In this document: positions 48,467-57,495 of the stretch, piece by piece
Position numbering within the stretch: the first letter of the stretch is position 1
Layout of the letters: each line of letters opens with the position of its first letter
Position numbers and translations under genes: made by a program
Notes under the pieces: model-generated
Told to the model about the DNA's origin: nothing
Database searches by the model: none
The model's input: only the letters and a program-made list of their open reading frames with translations
Assembly (NCBI RefSeq): GCF_020532705.1
Contig: NZ_JAJAVD010000001.1
Location: 1,860,001 to 1,924,000 of the forward strand
Direction of reading: 5' to 3'
From: Methylobacillus caricis
Lineage (GTDB): Bacteria > Pseudomonadota > Gammaproteobacteria > Burkholderiales > Methylophilaceae
Length of the DNA stretch: 64,000 nucleotides

Positions 48467-49134
48467 TATTCCAAAGCAATTCGTAAAGCAACGGCGGTCG
48501 CCCAGGGAGCAACTACCAGCGACAATAAAAAGCAGGCGCCAAGCAGCAAAAAATAAGCTCGCACCTCAAGCCCAGCCTGGCTGGCGACTACCGCGCCGGC
48601 ACCGAAAATCAGGACGGGGATATACAACGGCAGCACCAGCACAGGCAACAGCGCCCCGCCCCCGCGGCCTCCCAATGTCAATGCTGCGCCGATAGCGCCG
48701 ATTAGGCTCAATGTAGGCGTGCCCAGCAACAAGGCTGCTACCAGCACGAGCAAAGGCTCTCCCTGCAGCCCATACTGCAAGCCCAGCAATGGCGCCAACA
48801 GCACCAGCGGCAGGGCCGATACCAGCCAATGGGCAAATATCTTGCCTAGCACCAGCAGGCTTAATGGTTGCGGAGCGATCGCCATTTGCTCAAGGGAGCC
48901 GTCTGCATAATCCCCTGCAAAAATGCGCGGCAATGACAACAGGCACGCCAACAAGGCGGAAACCCACAGCACTCCCGGCGCAAGGTTCCGGAGAACAACC
49001 GGATCGGGGTTTCCGGCCAACGGGAACAGGCTGGCCACCACCACAAAAAAAATCAGTACCGTGGCCACATCGGCAGACCGTCGTACTGCCAGCAGCAGAT
49101 CGCGGCGTACTATTTCAATCAAGATAGCGGCCAT
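48466..49134 (-). CDS. ccmB: CcmB, ABC permease of cytochrome c maturation
   Basis: 222 residues, six membrane helices, with FFVVVASLFPLA near the N-terminus and the LLSLPRIFAGDYADGSLEQM loop typical of CcmB. Works with CcmA to release holo-CcmE. Confidence 0.95.
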   Translation of the reverse strand: MAAILIEIVRRDLLLAVRRSADVATVLIFFVVVASLFPLAGNPDPVVLRNLAPGVLWVSALLACLLSLPRIFAGDYADGSLEQMAIAPQPLSLLVLGKIFAHWLVSALPLVLLAPLLGLQYGLQGEPLLVLVAALLLGTPTLSLIGAIGAALTLGGRGGGALLPVLVLPLYIPVLIFGAGAVVASQAGLEVRAYFLLLGACFLLSLVVAPWATAVALRIALE

Positions 49135-49754
49135 TAAGCAATCTTGAGCTGGTGTACCACAGCGGCCTGGATATCAACCTGCTGGTGTGTGGTCAATATC
49201 GCCATGCCACCGGCTTGCAAGTGTTGCCGCAAACGTTCCGCCAGGATGGCAATGGATGCCGTATCCAGCGCGGCAAAGGGCTCATCCAGCAACCATAAGC
49301 GGGCGCGGCTTATCCAGAGCCTTGCCAGGCTGGCACGGCGGCGCTGTCCCTGTGAAAGGCTGCCTACGCGCTCATGGGCATAAGCTTGAAGCTTGACCGC
49401 ATCCAGTGCGCGGTTAACATTAACTTCCTGGTTGTCTTCCCCGGCCAGATAGGTGGCAAAGCGTAAATTCTCAGAAACGCTCAAATCGTCCTTCAGTCCG
49501 TTCAAGTGGCTAATAAAAAGTGAGTCCAGACGATATTGTTCATTATCCTTGCTCACATCCTGACCACCCCAATGCACCCTGCCCTGCTCCGGAATCAAGA
49601 TGCCGCACAAAATACGCAACAGGCTGCTCTTGCCGGCCCCGTTATCACCTAATACATAAAGCAGCTCGCCAGCATCAAGGGTGAAGCTAATATTCTTGAA
49701 CAGCAACCTGTCGCCGCGTACGCAGGCAAGATGTTCTACCGTCAGCTTGCTCAT
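49134..49754 (-). CDS. ccmA: CcmA, ABC ATPase of cytochrome c maturation
   Basis: 206 residues from the ATG at 49754 (normal length); the frame extends upstream but without family sequence. Walker A GDNGAGKSSLL, signature LSQGQRRRASLARL, Walker B LWLLDEPFAALD. First gene of the ccm operon; the genes A to I overlap or abut throughout. Confidence 0.96.
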   Translation of the reverse strand: MSKLTVEHLACVRGDRLLFKNISFTLDAGELLYVLGDNGAGKSSLLRILCGILIPEQGRVHWGGQDVSKDNEQYRLDSLFISHLNGLKDDLSVSENLRFATYLAGEDNQEVNVNRALDAVKLQAYAHERVGSLSQGQRRRASLARLWISRARLWLLDEPFAALDTASIAILAERLRQHLQAGGMAILTTHQQVDIQAAVVHQLKIA

Positions 49755-49800
49755 CACTTCCAATACCTTGCTTTCATCCAAAGAACTGCAGGTATAGCCC

Positions 49801-49834
49801 AAATAAAACAGGGCCGGCTGAGGCAACCGGCCCC
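49801..49834 (-). terminator. Terminator after the class II cytochrome c gene
   Basis: GC-rich stem GGGCCGG (49811-49817) / CCGGCCC (49827-49833), followed on the minus strand by TGTTTTATTT. Separates the cytochrome gene from ccmA. Confidence 0.82.
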
Positions 49835-49896
49835 ACAATCACACAACATTCAAGCTTGGCTGGACCATTTAAAGGCCAGCGTCTTGCTTACTGGCT

Positions 49897-50361
49897 CTAC
49901 TGGCGCGCTTCTTTCAGGCGGAAATTATCATGACACCCCTTGCAGGTCTTGCCGATCTCCCCTACCTGGGCCTTTAACGAGTCCAGATCCTTGGCCGATG
50001 CAGACAATTTGGCAATCTCCACCTGGAACTTGTCGGCTGCCTCTTTGTATTTGGCCTGCTCAGTCCAGATTTTAGGGTCGGCCTTGTTCAAAGCGCCTTT
50101 ATCAGTACCAGGGCCGAACGAGCCAAATGGCAATGGCCCCAATAGCTCAAGCAATGCCGCCGTCTTCACTGCAAACGCCTGGTCATAAGGTCGCTCACCT
50201 TTGGCGATAGCGCCCAATGCATTGAAGTTACGGCCAATCACATTGAATACAGACTGGCGATAGCGGATTTCCTCTTCAGGCTTGGGATCAGCGGCATAAG
50301 CAGCATGCACGCTTCCACTCATGGCGATAACAAGAACAAGTTGTTGAAATACTTTCTTCAC
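49897..50361 (-). CDS. Class II cytochrome c (cytochrome c'-like), paralogue 1
   Basis: 154 residues, signal peptide (AAYA/ADPK). Four-helix-bundle pattern with an N-terminal RYRQSVFNVIGRNF segment and a C-terminal heme site CKGCHDNF near 139-146, as in cytochrome c'. Periplasmic; cytochromes c' bind NO or carry electrons. It sits between ccm and the TonB receptor and resembles the protein at 56999-57478 (shared RQSxxxVxxxN and PGTxxG words). Confidence 0.9.
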   Translation of the reverse strand: MKKVFQQLVLVIAMSGSVHAAYAADPKPEEEIRYRQSVFNVIGRNFNALGAIAKGERPYDQAFAVKTAALLELLGPLPFGSFGPGTDKGALNKADPKIWTEQAKYKEAADKFQVEIAKLSASAKDLDSLKAQVGEIGKTCKGCHDNFRLKEARQ

Positions 50362-50972
50362 TTTGATTCCTCTTTTTTAATTGGCAGAGTTTGGAATTTG
50401 GATTTTTCACTGCTGCGCCGGCAAACCCAAGCCGACTTATTCAGTTGCTATGCCTGTCACTTCCATAACGCTAACGTTGGGCATATAAATCAACCTTAGC
50501 ATCATGGTTTTTATGCAATATCCATACCATCCAATTAAAACAGTCACTTGAATAAAAAACCAAAATAAAAAAGCACCCGCCTGTTCCAAACCAAACATTC
50601 AATGCTGCAACAAAAACAACAACTGTTCATTAACAACTTCAAATAGAAAACTTAGCGCCACCCAATCCTTAAGAAAAAAGCATCAAGTACCATCCGGTTT
50701 GTATCAAAACTGCTTGAAATAAATCATCAGTCAATCACATTCCAGTACAGAGAATGATTCAAACCCAACAGCATGAGACCAGTTCTTCAGGCAAAAAAAT
50801 TTAAATATTTTTACATTCCAGGTTTTTATTGGGGCCAATAATAACAAGGCTTCTATAGGCTAATAAGGAATATTTAAACCTATACAAATACCCTTTACTT
50901 ATAAATTGGCACACTCTTTGCGCTAGCTGATGCGGTAATTTTTATTTGCATATCTAGGGGAGTGAACTAAAA
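50362..50972 (+). promoter_or_regulatory. Divergent region between cytochrome c' gene and TonB receptor
   Basis: About 610 AT-rich bases with no supportable gene. Besides the sigma-54 promoter (listed separately) it holds a perfect dyad TTATTGG-GG-CCAATAA at 50826-50841, about 100 bases upstream of the expected start, where activators of sigma-54 promoters usually bind. Confidence 0.55.
50906..50921 (+). promoter_or_regulatory. Sigma-54 (-24/-12) promoter of the TonB receptor
   Basis: TTGGCAC-N5-TTGC matches the sigma-54 consensus exactly at the invariant GG (50908-50909) and GC (50920-50921) with correct spacing. It lies about 50 bases before the ATG of the receptor, and AGGGGAG precedes that ATG. 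Confidence 0.82.
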
Positions 50973-53723
50973 ATGAATTTTTCACATCGTCACCGCCGAC
51001 CACGGACGGTGCCATTTAGATTATCCAGAATCGCAACTGCTGTTGGCGCAACAATTAGTATCCTGGGAGCCAATCCGATATATGCAGCGGACGATGCCAT
51101 TGTTAACGAGCTGCAGGCGGAAATCGCCAAGCTCAAACAAGCATTGGAAAAGAGCCAACAGGAACTGGCTGCGCAAAAAAGCGGCCCACCTCAAGATGTA
51201 ACAGAGGCTCAAACTACCCAGCCTGCTGCTGCACAACCTCAACAAGTGGCGCAGGAAGAAGAACCTGCAGAACTGGGCAAGGTGGTGGTACGTAGCCGTA
51301 ACAAACTGGAGGCACTGCAGGACGTGCCAATCTCCATTTCAGTGGTCAGCGGCAAGGAACTGGATCGATTCCAGGCACGTGACCTGGGATCAGTTACCCA
51401 ACGTGCAGCCAACGTATCCTGGAATCAGGGCAACGCCCGTACCAGCAGCCTCTCAATTCGCGGATTGGGCAAACAGGCTCAGACAGATTCGATGGACCCC
51501 AGTGTAGGAGTGACAGTAGATGATGTCTCCTATGGCTATAACCCCCTCTCTAGCTTTGACTTTTATGATATAGAACAAGTTGAAGTAGCTCGTGGTCCTC
51601 AAGGAACATTAAAAGGCAAGAATTCCAGCATAGGTGCCATTACGATCACTACTCGTCGCCCAACATTTGAGTCTCAGCAAAGCTACTCTCTCGCTATGGG
51701 CGACAACAACCGAGTGATCGCCAATGCGGCCATCGGTGGAACCGTGATAGAGGATGTGCTTGCATGGCGTGGCTCTTTTGCTGTAGACAAAGGAGAGGGT
51801 TACTATCCCAACAATTATAATCGTGACTTCCGTTACATGAACAAAGACAATGTTTCAGGACGTGTGCAATTTCTGTTTACGCCAACGGAGAAGTTCGATG
51901 CACTGGTAAGGCTTGAACTAACGCCAAAACACGAAGAATATTACAACGGCTGGACTTTCTTCAAGCCAACGCCCACTAGATATGCAAATGGCCAAGCCAA
52001 TTTACTAGGTACAGATGCTTCAACAAGATTAAATAGACGTTGGTTTCTACAAAGAAGCGACTATAGTTATAAAAATGATTACTTAGATAATAGTGTTTAT
52101 CAAAATGACCAGCGTCCGCTCGTTACATCTACCTGGGGCACATCTGCCGTATTGAACTGGCATTTAGAAAATCACACCCTAACGTCAATTACTGCATACA
52201 AAAACTTCTCTTTCCAAGCCAGAAATGATGAAGGAACTCCGTTTGACATTACTAAAAATGGTGGTGGATTGGTGACCCGTCATGATCAAATCAGTCAGGA
52301 ATTTAGATTATCTTCTAATGGTGGTGAATTTGTAGACTACCAAACTGGTTTATATTTCTTGAGTTCGCGCAATAATTACAGCTCTCGAACAGGATTTGGG
52401 TCTGACGCAGGTGCATGGTTTGCTAACGATAATCAATACACAACCTTAGATACAACAGGAGCTGGTCGATATCTTATGCAAAACGCATTAAGCGGCTTGG
52501 AATATAATATCCCACAGGATATTCATAATAAAAGCGCTGCTATCTACGGACAAGCAGATTGGCATCTTTCCGAACCTTTAACTTTAACAACAGGTTTAAG
52601 ATTTACTTTAGAGGATAGAGCCAACTCATCTTCAAGATCCATCGCTAGTCAAGGCTATGGTGCAGATCTGAACCCCTACTCTGTCAATGGAGTCTTGCTG
52701 GGTGGGTATGATGCAACAAACCTAGCAGACCCTACACAAATGGCACTTGCAAATGCTGTTGCTCAGAAATATTTTGGTAAGGATTATAATACGCTATTAA
52801 GCCCTGAACTAGCCCAGATAAATGCAGCTAGAGCACTTCGCGCAAACCAATTAGGCATTGTATATAATAAAGTTGAAGCGGAGACCTTCAGAAAAGTACA
52901 ACCTACCGCATTATTCAGCCCAAGTTATAAATTTAATGAAAATGTCACTGGATATGTTTCATTACAATATGGTGAAAAATCTGGTATAGCTCAAGTTGTT
53001 AATGGTTATGATAACCAAGTCAAGCCGGAAAAAACCAAATCCTTTGAAGTTGGTTTTAAAAGCATATTGTTAAATGACACTTTAACCTTCAACACAAACT
53101 TATTCTTAACTGATATTAAAGATTATCAACAAGCAGTGATGATCTATGATGAATATACAACCAAGCTTAATAGTGGTGGTTCAACTCAACAACTTTACTA
53201 CACATCAGCCACAGGAAATGCTGCAAAGGTTCGAGCGTATGGATTAGAGTTTGATGGAGTCTATTCAGGACTCCCACATACCACGATACGTTTTGCTGGG
53301 GCCTACAATAACGCTTACTATAAAGATTTCAAGAATGCAGGAAAACCTCCTGAAGAAGCTAATACAAGTAATCCTTATCGAGATGTAACCGGTGAAAACT
53401 TGCCGGGAGCAGCAAAATTCTCCTTTAACATTGGGGCAGATTATCGATATCCTGTCTTTTCAAATGCAGAGTTCCATAGCAGCATTAACCTTGCATATAC
53501 CAGCAAATATAACTCCGATGTAACTCTTTCAAGTTATGGTTGGGTTGATGCTTACACTCGAACAGATTTTTCGATTGGTCTTGGTAGACGAGACCGCAAG
53601 TTTGACGTCAGCCTGCTAGTGAAGAACTTATTCGATGATGATACGCCACAGATACGTACTTGGAACAGCTATGTGCCAGCTATTCCCCGTTGGATTGGCA
53701 TTATGTTTACTAGTGATCTTTAA
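50973..53723 (+). CDS. TonB-dependent outer-membrane receptor with N-terminal coiled coil
   Basis: 916 residues. Signal peptide (cleavage near IYAA/DDAI), then a short coiled coil (about 41-68, ELQAEIAKLKQALEKSQQEL), a Pro/Gln-rich linker, a TonB-box-like LGKVVVRSRN (about 100-109), the plug domain (LQDVPISISVVSG to VEVARGPQGTLKGKNSSIGAI, about 113-228) and a 22-strand-type barrel ending in NLFDDDTPQIR...FTSDL. Imports a large or metal-bound solute; substrate unknown. Base composition falls sharply from about 51,950 on, so plug and barrel look like different origins. Confidence 0.9.
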   Translation: MNFSHRHRRPRTVPFRLSRIATAVGATISILGANPIYAADDAIVNELQAEIAKLKQALEKSQQELAAQKSGPPQDVTEAQTTQPAAAQPQQVAQEEEPAELGKVVVRSRNKLEALQDVPISISVVSGKELDRFQARDLGSVTQRAANVSWNQGNARTSSLSIRGLGKQAQTDSMDPSVGVTVDDVSYGYNPLSSFDFYDIEQVEVARGPQGTLKGKNSSIGAITITTRRPTFESQQSYSLAMGDNNRVIANAAIGGTVIEDVLAWRGSFAVDKGEGYYPNNYNRDFRYMNKDNVSGRVQFLFTPTEKFDALVRLELTPKHEEYYNGWTFFKPTPTRYANGQANLLGTDASTRLNRRWFLQRSDYSYKNDYLDNSVYQNDQRPLVTSTWGTSAVLNWHLENHTLTSITAYKNFSFQARNDEGTPFDITKNGGGLVTRHDQISQEFRLSSNGGEFVDYQTGLYFLSSRNNYSSRTGFGSDAGAWFANDNQYTTLDTTGAGRYLMQNALSGLEYNIPQDIHNKSAAIYGQADWHLSEPLTLTTGLRFTLEDRANSSSRSIASQGYGADLNPYSVNGVLLGGYDATNLADPTQMALANAVAQKYFGKDYNTLLSPELAQINAARALRANQLGIVYNKVEAETFRKVQPTALFSPSYKFNENVTGYVSLQYGEKSGIAQVVNGYDNQVKPEKTKSFEVGFKSILLNDTLTFNTNLFLTDIKDYQQAVMIYDEYTTKLNSGGSTQQLYYTSATGNAAKVRAYGLEFDGVYSGLPHTTIRFAGAYNNAYYKDFKNAGKPPEEANTSNPYRDVTGENLPGAAKFSFNIGADYRYPVFSNAEFHSSINLAYTSKYNSDVTLSSYGWVDAYTRTDFSIGLGRRDRKFDVSLLVKNLFDDDTPQIRTWNSYVPAIPRWIGIMFTSDL

Positions 53724-53746
53724 GCAGGCCTAATTGGCAACTCGAT

Positions 53747-53775
53747 AAACGGACTCCACTGGAGTCCGTTTTTAT
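53747..53775 (+). terminator. Terminator after the TonB receptor
   Basis: An 11-base perfect stem (AAACGGACTCC 53747-53757 / GGAGTCCGTTT 53761-53771) with a 3-base loop and T-run. It ends the receptor message before the next promoter. Confidence 0.92.
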
Positions 53776-53927
53776 TTCACCTTGCTGGGCACAGCTGTTT
53801 ATTTACCACCAGCAGTATGTTGCCATTACATCAATCTCGTGAACACTCTTGGTCCATTATCATAAAGTTATGAGCTTAACACGCTGTATCAAAATATATT
53901 TTCAGACCAATTAGATATCTCATTATA

Positions 53928-53943
53928 TTGGCACAGTCTCTGC
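53928..53943 (+). promoter_or_regulatory. Sigma-54 promoter of the small secreted protein gene
   Basis: TTGGCAC-N5-CTGC: invariant GG at 53930-53931 and GC at 53942-53943, correct spacing, one mismatch in the -12 box. It lies about 51 bases before the ATG at 53994, the same geometry as the receptor promoter. Confidence 0.72.
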
Positions 53944-53993
53944 TATCTATCTTTGATAAATCAATTGTTAAAATCATCACTAAGAGATCAAAT

Positions 53994-54374
53994 ATGAAAC
54001 TTGAAAAATATCATCATAAAACTCTGATCAACAATTTTTGCAAATTGATTGCCATAGTGGCAATTGCAGCTTATAGCATGAGCAATCTTACCGAAGCGGG
54101 CACGCTGACAGAAGGCAATTGGTCTTCTATAAAATGTGGTAAACCTATCGCTCCCACACTCAACCTAACAGATGAAGATGCCTATAACGACAGCGTTCTT
54201 GCAGTAAACGCCTACCGCCAGAAAATCAAGCCTTACTTGGATTGCATAGTTGATGAAGCCAATGCAGATATACAGGCAATCAATAATCAAGTGAAAAAGG
54301 AGCAACTGGCAATTCAGGAAGCCAATAATAAAATTTCTGAAGATGCAAAATCTGCTGGTGAGAAGTTCAAGTAG
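53994..54374 (+). CDS. Small secreted protein of unknown function
   Basis: 126 residues from the ATG at 53994; an upstream extension of the frame would overlap the promoter. Signal peptide (helix about 17-30, cleavage near TEA/GTLT), a mature part with two cysteines (SIKCGKP and YLDCIVDE) likely to form a disulfide, and a C-terminal helical, charged stretch with coiled-coil character. AT-rich like the receptor barrel. I recognise no family. Confidence 0.75.
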   Translation: MKLEKYHHKTLINNFCKLIAIVAIAAYSMSNLTEAGTLTEGNWSSIKCGKPIAPTLNLTDEDAYNDSVLAVNAYRQKIKPYLDCIVDEANADIQAINNQVKKEQLAIQEANNKISEDAKSAGEKFK

Positions 54375-54496
54375 TATTAAAAATCTACCTCTTAAACTTG
54401 GGGAAATCCAAATGACTTTCCCCTGAATTAAAGTGATCCTTTGTTCAAAACGAGGCCAAGGATTCCGGTACTTGTAAATGGAAGGGGATTTTAAGA

Positions 54497-55108
54497 TTAG
54501 CGTTTGACCTTAATAAAGGTCGAAATAATATATTTGTCTCCCGATATAGGCATGTGCCCACAATGCATATAATTCCACCCTGCAGGAAATAAAACGAGAT
54601 ATCCGGCCTTCGGGGAGATTTTTATTCCTTGATGAAAAAATTCTGTCTCTCCCCCTTTTTCCACATCGTTCAGATACAGCACCATGGCGACAACCCGGTC
54701 TCCGGTATCTCCTCCGATCGAGTCGGCATGCCAACGGAAATAGCCCTGGTTTTTTGGATACATTTGGATCTTGTACCCCGTTGCCTGCAAATCAAATGCT
54801 TCTAATATAGGGCTTCTGGATATGTAATGAGATATGCAAGCTTCAATCTTTGGATGGACTCTCTGAAAGATGTCCTGCCAATTACCTTCATTGACTATTT
54901 CAAGATCCCAGGAACGTTTAGTTTCCGCTTCATAGAGAGCACCTCCTGACCTGTCCACCTTTCCCCGCCACTTGCCTTTGTCTTGATCAAAAAGATCGAC
55001 AATAGAGCCACACAAGCCTTCATCCAGCCCCTGATAAACTACAATAAAATCTTGATCGTACACAATATCTGCTAATAGATGGTTATTGGCATTCATCGGA
55101 CATTTCAC
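54497..55108 (-). CDS. 2-oxoglutarate/Fe(II)-dependent oxygenase (prolyl-4-hydroxylase type)
   Basis: 203 residues (199 from the internal ATG, MNANNHLL). The double-stranded beta-helix metal site is complete: HAD (in WHADS), a distal His in HCGHMP and the 2-oxoglutarate Lys in SGDKYIISTF. No signal peptide, so cytoplasmic. Such enzymes hydroxylate peptides or small molecules. Convergent with the secreted-protein gene. Resembles phage/environmental P4H-like proteins more than PiuC. Confidence 0.85.
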   Translation of the reverse strand: MKCPMNANNHLLADIVYDQDFIVVYQGLDEGLCGSIVDLFDQDKGKWRGKVDRSGGALYEAETKRSWDLEIVNEGNWQDIFQRVHPKIEACISHYISRSPILEAFDLQATGYKIQMYPKNQGYFRWHADSIGGDTGDRVVAMVLYLNDVEKGGETEFFHQGIKISPKAGYLVLFPAGWNYMHCGHMPISGDKYIISTFIKVKR

Positions 55109-55144
55109 TCATTAAAAGCTTGGCGCCAGCACAAATAGAAGCAA

Positions 55145-55174
55145 AATGCCGTTCAGAAGCTACTGAACGGCATT
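55145..55174 (-). terminator. Terminator after the MBL-fold gene
   Basis: A 12-base perfect stem (AATGCCGTTCAG 55145-55156 / CTGAACGGCATT 55163-55174) with a 6-base loop and ATTTTGC following on the minus strand. It lies between the MBL-fold gene and the oxygenase gene, so the latter probably has its own promoter or relies on read-through. Confidence 0.78.
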
Positions 55175-55213
55175 ACTATCCAAGAAGGTTATTGTTAGTA
55201 TTTCTTAGGTAAC

Positions 55214-56707
55214 TTATTTACCAATAAAACCTTCCAGGTCAGCCAAGGTAACAACATTAGGGCCATGCAAGGCAGCAATCTTGTCTACATTCAGCTTCAA
55301 GCGCTTGATATTGTCATACAAGTTCACTGAATATGGGTTGATGCTTGCAGGAACCGGAGCACCAGCAGGCAATGGTGTGTAAGCATCAGCCTCAATCAGA
55401 ATTTTCTCTGCAGGAAGATAGATCAGGGCAAAGGCATCATTGTGGCCGCTATCCTTGATGGTATGAATCTCAATGTTGCGCTGGCCGTCAGTCAATACAT
55501 GCTTATCGGAGAAAGCGGCAAACTTGGCCGATTTGTTTGACTTCGCAAGGCGGTCGGGATTGATCGTATGCTTGGCAGCCCATATTTTTTCATAATAGGG
55601 CTTGTTGGCCTGCTGAGTAACGATAGTCGCTCCCTCGTCGACAAAGGTGCGCAAACCGCCTGAATGGTCAAAATGGTGATGTGTGTTCACCAGGTAACGA
55701 ATCGGCTTGTTTGGCACGAGCTCCTTGGCCTTGGCAATCACGGCTTCAGAGCGGGCTTCATTGAGCGGGGCCTCCACTATCACTAGGTGATCCTTCTGGT
55801 CTATCAGCACACTGTGGTGGGTGCCTCCCTTGAGGTAATAAACGCCAGGAGCTAATTCTTCAGACGTGACAAGGATGCTCTGAGCATTACTGGCACTAGC
55901 CTCGGCAGGTACATCGATATGTGCAGCGGCATTAGGGGTGACAGATGCAATGTTCAGGTCCAGCACCGGATATCCTCCCTGCTTGCGTACGATATGGGCA
56001 GGGAACAACACACCGTTGAAATCCTTGTAATTGGAATAGGTATAGTCAATTTCAGTATCACCCAGCACCGGATTATCAATCCAGGTTTGCACACGCTCAA
56101 CCTGATTCTTCACATTGATAATGCCGACATAACGGTTCTTGCCCGCGGTGAATGTCAGCTTGGTGCCCCCATTATGGGCTTGCGAAGTGGCATTGTTGGC
56201 TGCGGCAGCCTTGAGAAAACCTTGCGGAGTTGTCCAGATTTCCGTGATTCGTTCTTCCAACTGCGCGGGTTGTGGCTGTACTGTTGGGGTGGCTGCACCA
56301 GGGGCAGCGGCGAGATTCCAGGCAGCATTACCGCTCACGTATTGATCAGGTTTTTGCTCTACCGGGGCAGGCCTTACGCGACCAGCTTCTACCACTTGCT
56401 TGCGCGTAATTTGCACGCGTGCAGCCGGCTGACCGTAATTGATAGTGGCATCATAGCTGCTGACATCAAATGGCGGCCATGGAGACTTGGTATTGGGTGC
56501 CTGGCCAAACTGGTACCAGCGTCCTGTGCCAGTAAAAGCGATGGACTGTATCTTGGCAACTCCGAGTGCCTCGCTAGCATCCTGCAAAGTACCTGCTGCC
56601 ATACTGTAGGTCGGGATCAAGCCCAGGGAAAAAAGAATGGTCGGCACGGCCACTATGCGTGTGCGCCAGTTAACACTGTGGAAATAACTGGAATTACTTA
56701 CGGACAT
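55214..56707 (-). CDS. Exported metallo-beta-lactamase-fold hydrolase with extra N-terminal domain
   Basis: 497 residues, signal peptide (YSMAA/GTLQ). Residues about 40-270 form a beta-rich region of unknown function, split by an Ala/Pro linker (AAAPGAATPTVQPQPAQ), before the MBL core. The Zn motif is THHHFDHSGG (about 341-350), with later ligands in DSGHNDAF and EADAYTP. Typical MBL length is about 250-300, so the N-terminal half is extra. Periplasmic hydrolase of unknown substrate, resembling those of quinoprotein gene sets only loosely. Confidence 0.85.
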   Translation of the reverse strand: MSVSNSSYFHSVNWRTRIVAVPTILFSLGLIPTYSMAAGTLQDASEALGVAKIQSIAFTGTGRWYQFGQAPNTKSPWPPFDVSSYDATINYGQPAARVQITRKQVVEAGRVRPAPVEQKPDQYVSGNAAWNLAAAPGAATPTVQPQPAQLEERITEIWTTPQGFLKAAAANNATSQAHNGGTKLTFTAGKNRYVGIINVKNQVERVQTWIDNPVLGDTEIDYTYSNYKDFNGVLFPAHIVRKQGGYPVLDLNIASVTPNAAAHIDVPAEASASNAQSILVTSEELAPGVYYLKGGTHHSVLIDQKDHLVIVEAPLNEARSEAVIAKAKELVPNKPIRYLVNTHHHFDHSGGLRTFVDEGATIVTQQANKPYYEKIWAAKHTINPDRLAKSNKSAKFAAFSDKHVLTDGQRNIEIHTIKDSGHNDAFALIYLPAEKILIEADAYTPLPAGAPVPASINPYSVNLYDNIKRLKLNVDKIAALHGPNVVTLADLEGFIGK

Positions 56708-56998
56708 ATTTTGCTCCCTTGTAGGTTAAAAAGTGTTATCAATTAACCTGGGATACTCAGCAAATTATGCGCCAGTGCCGACAATATCCGGTGCAAATGC
56801 AAAATTAACCAGATAAAAATTCAAGACATTGTTTTATATGAAAAATAACAATGAAATTAAAATAAAAAAAGAGTAAGAAACCTCGCAAGCCTAAAAATTT
56901 GCTTCATCCGTTGTTGCAGGTGAAATCCGTCAGAAACAGCGCTGTTGCATTCACATCACCAACTGCTCCTGCCAGATCACCTACAGCTATGCGCCAGT
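56708..56998 (-). promoter_or_regulatory. Spacer between class II cytochrome and MBL-fold gene
   Basis: About 290 bases, strongly A-rich on the plus strand around 56,780-56,880. No gene and no clear terminator hairpin. It probably holds the promoter of the MBL-fold gene; I find no sigma-54 match on this strand. Confidence 0.35.
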
Positions 56999-57478
56999 TT
57001 ATTCCTTACCCTTGAAATCATCGTGGCAGGCTTTGCAAGTACGCGTCACCTTGCCAAACTGCGCCTTCACAGCAGCCGCGTCAGCGGTAGGCGCAATTTT
57101 TGCCAGCTCTGCAGCTTCTTTGCTGAAACTGAGTGAAAGCTCTGCAAACCGTTTACGATCCTTGAAGGCCTCAGGCTTGGCGCTGGTTTCGTGCCAGCCT
57201 TTGCCCTGCTCGGTTCCCGGGACAAATAAGTCCTCAATACCAGAGCTGGCAACACTAGCAATTGTATTGGCAGCCGTGGTAACTTCATTTTTGTCATATT
57301 GCCCTTCTAGCGCGGCTTTGATCCTGGCGACATTCCATTCCACCACACGATAGGCAGACTGGCGCCATTGGATGAGCTTTTCCGGCTTGGCTGCAGGGGC
57401 AGCCAGGACTGAAAGCGGGGACACAGCAAGATAAGTTGCTACCAAAGGCAGTAACACCAATTTAGAAAAAATTTTCAT
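56999..57478 (-). CDS. Class II cytochrome c (cytochrome c'-like), paralogue 2
   Basis: 159 residues, signal peptide (VLAA/PAAK). QWRQSAYRVVEWNVARIK at the first helix and CKACHDDF heme site near 149-156. Clearly related to the protein at 49897-50361 (shared PGTxxGKG region), so a duplicated pair flanks the TonB receptor block. Confidence 0.9.
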   Translation of the reverse strand: MKIFSKLVLLPLVATYLAVSPLSVLAAPAAKPEKLIQWRQSAYRVVEWNVARIKAALEGQYDKNEVTTAANTIASVASSGIEDLFVPGTEQGKGWHETSAKPEAFKDRKRFAELSLSFSKEAAELAKIAPTADAAAVKAQFGKVTRTCKACHDDFKGKE

Positions 57479-57495
57479 TCATATTTCCATGAAGT

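Noticed and set aside
53928-53993. Upstream extension of the small secreted protein
   Set aside because: It would start inside the sigma-54 promoter and hide the signal peptide.
54400-54423. Stem GGGGAAA/TTTCCCC after the small secreted gene as a terminator
   Set aside because: Only seven pairs and no T-run; too weak to call.
55919-56746. 275-codon plus-strand frame opposite the MBL-fold gene
   Set aside because: Antisense of a gene with signal peptide and Zn motif; Cys-rich composition typical of shadow frames.
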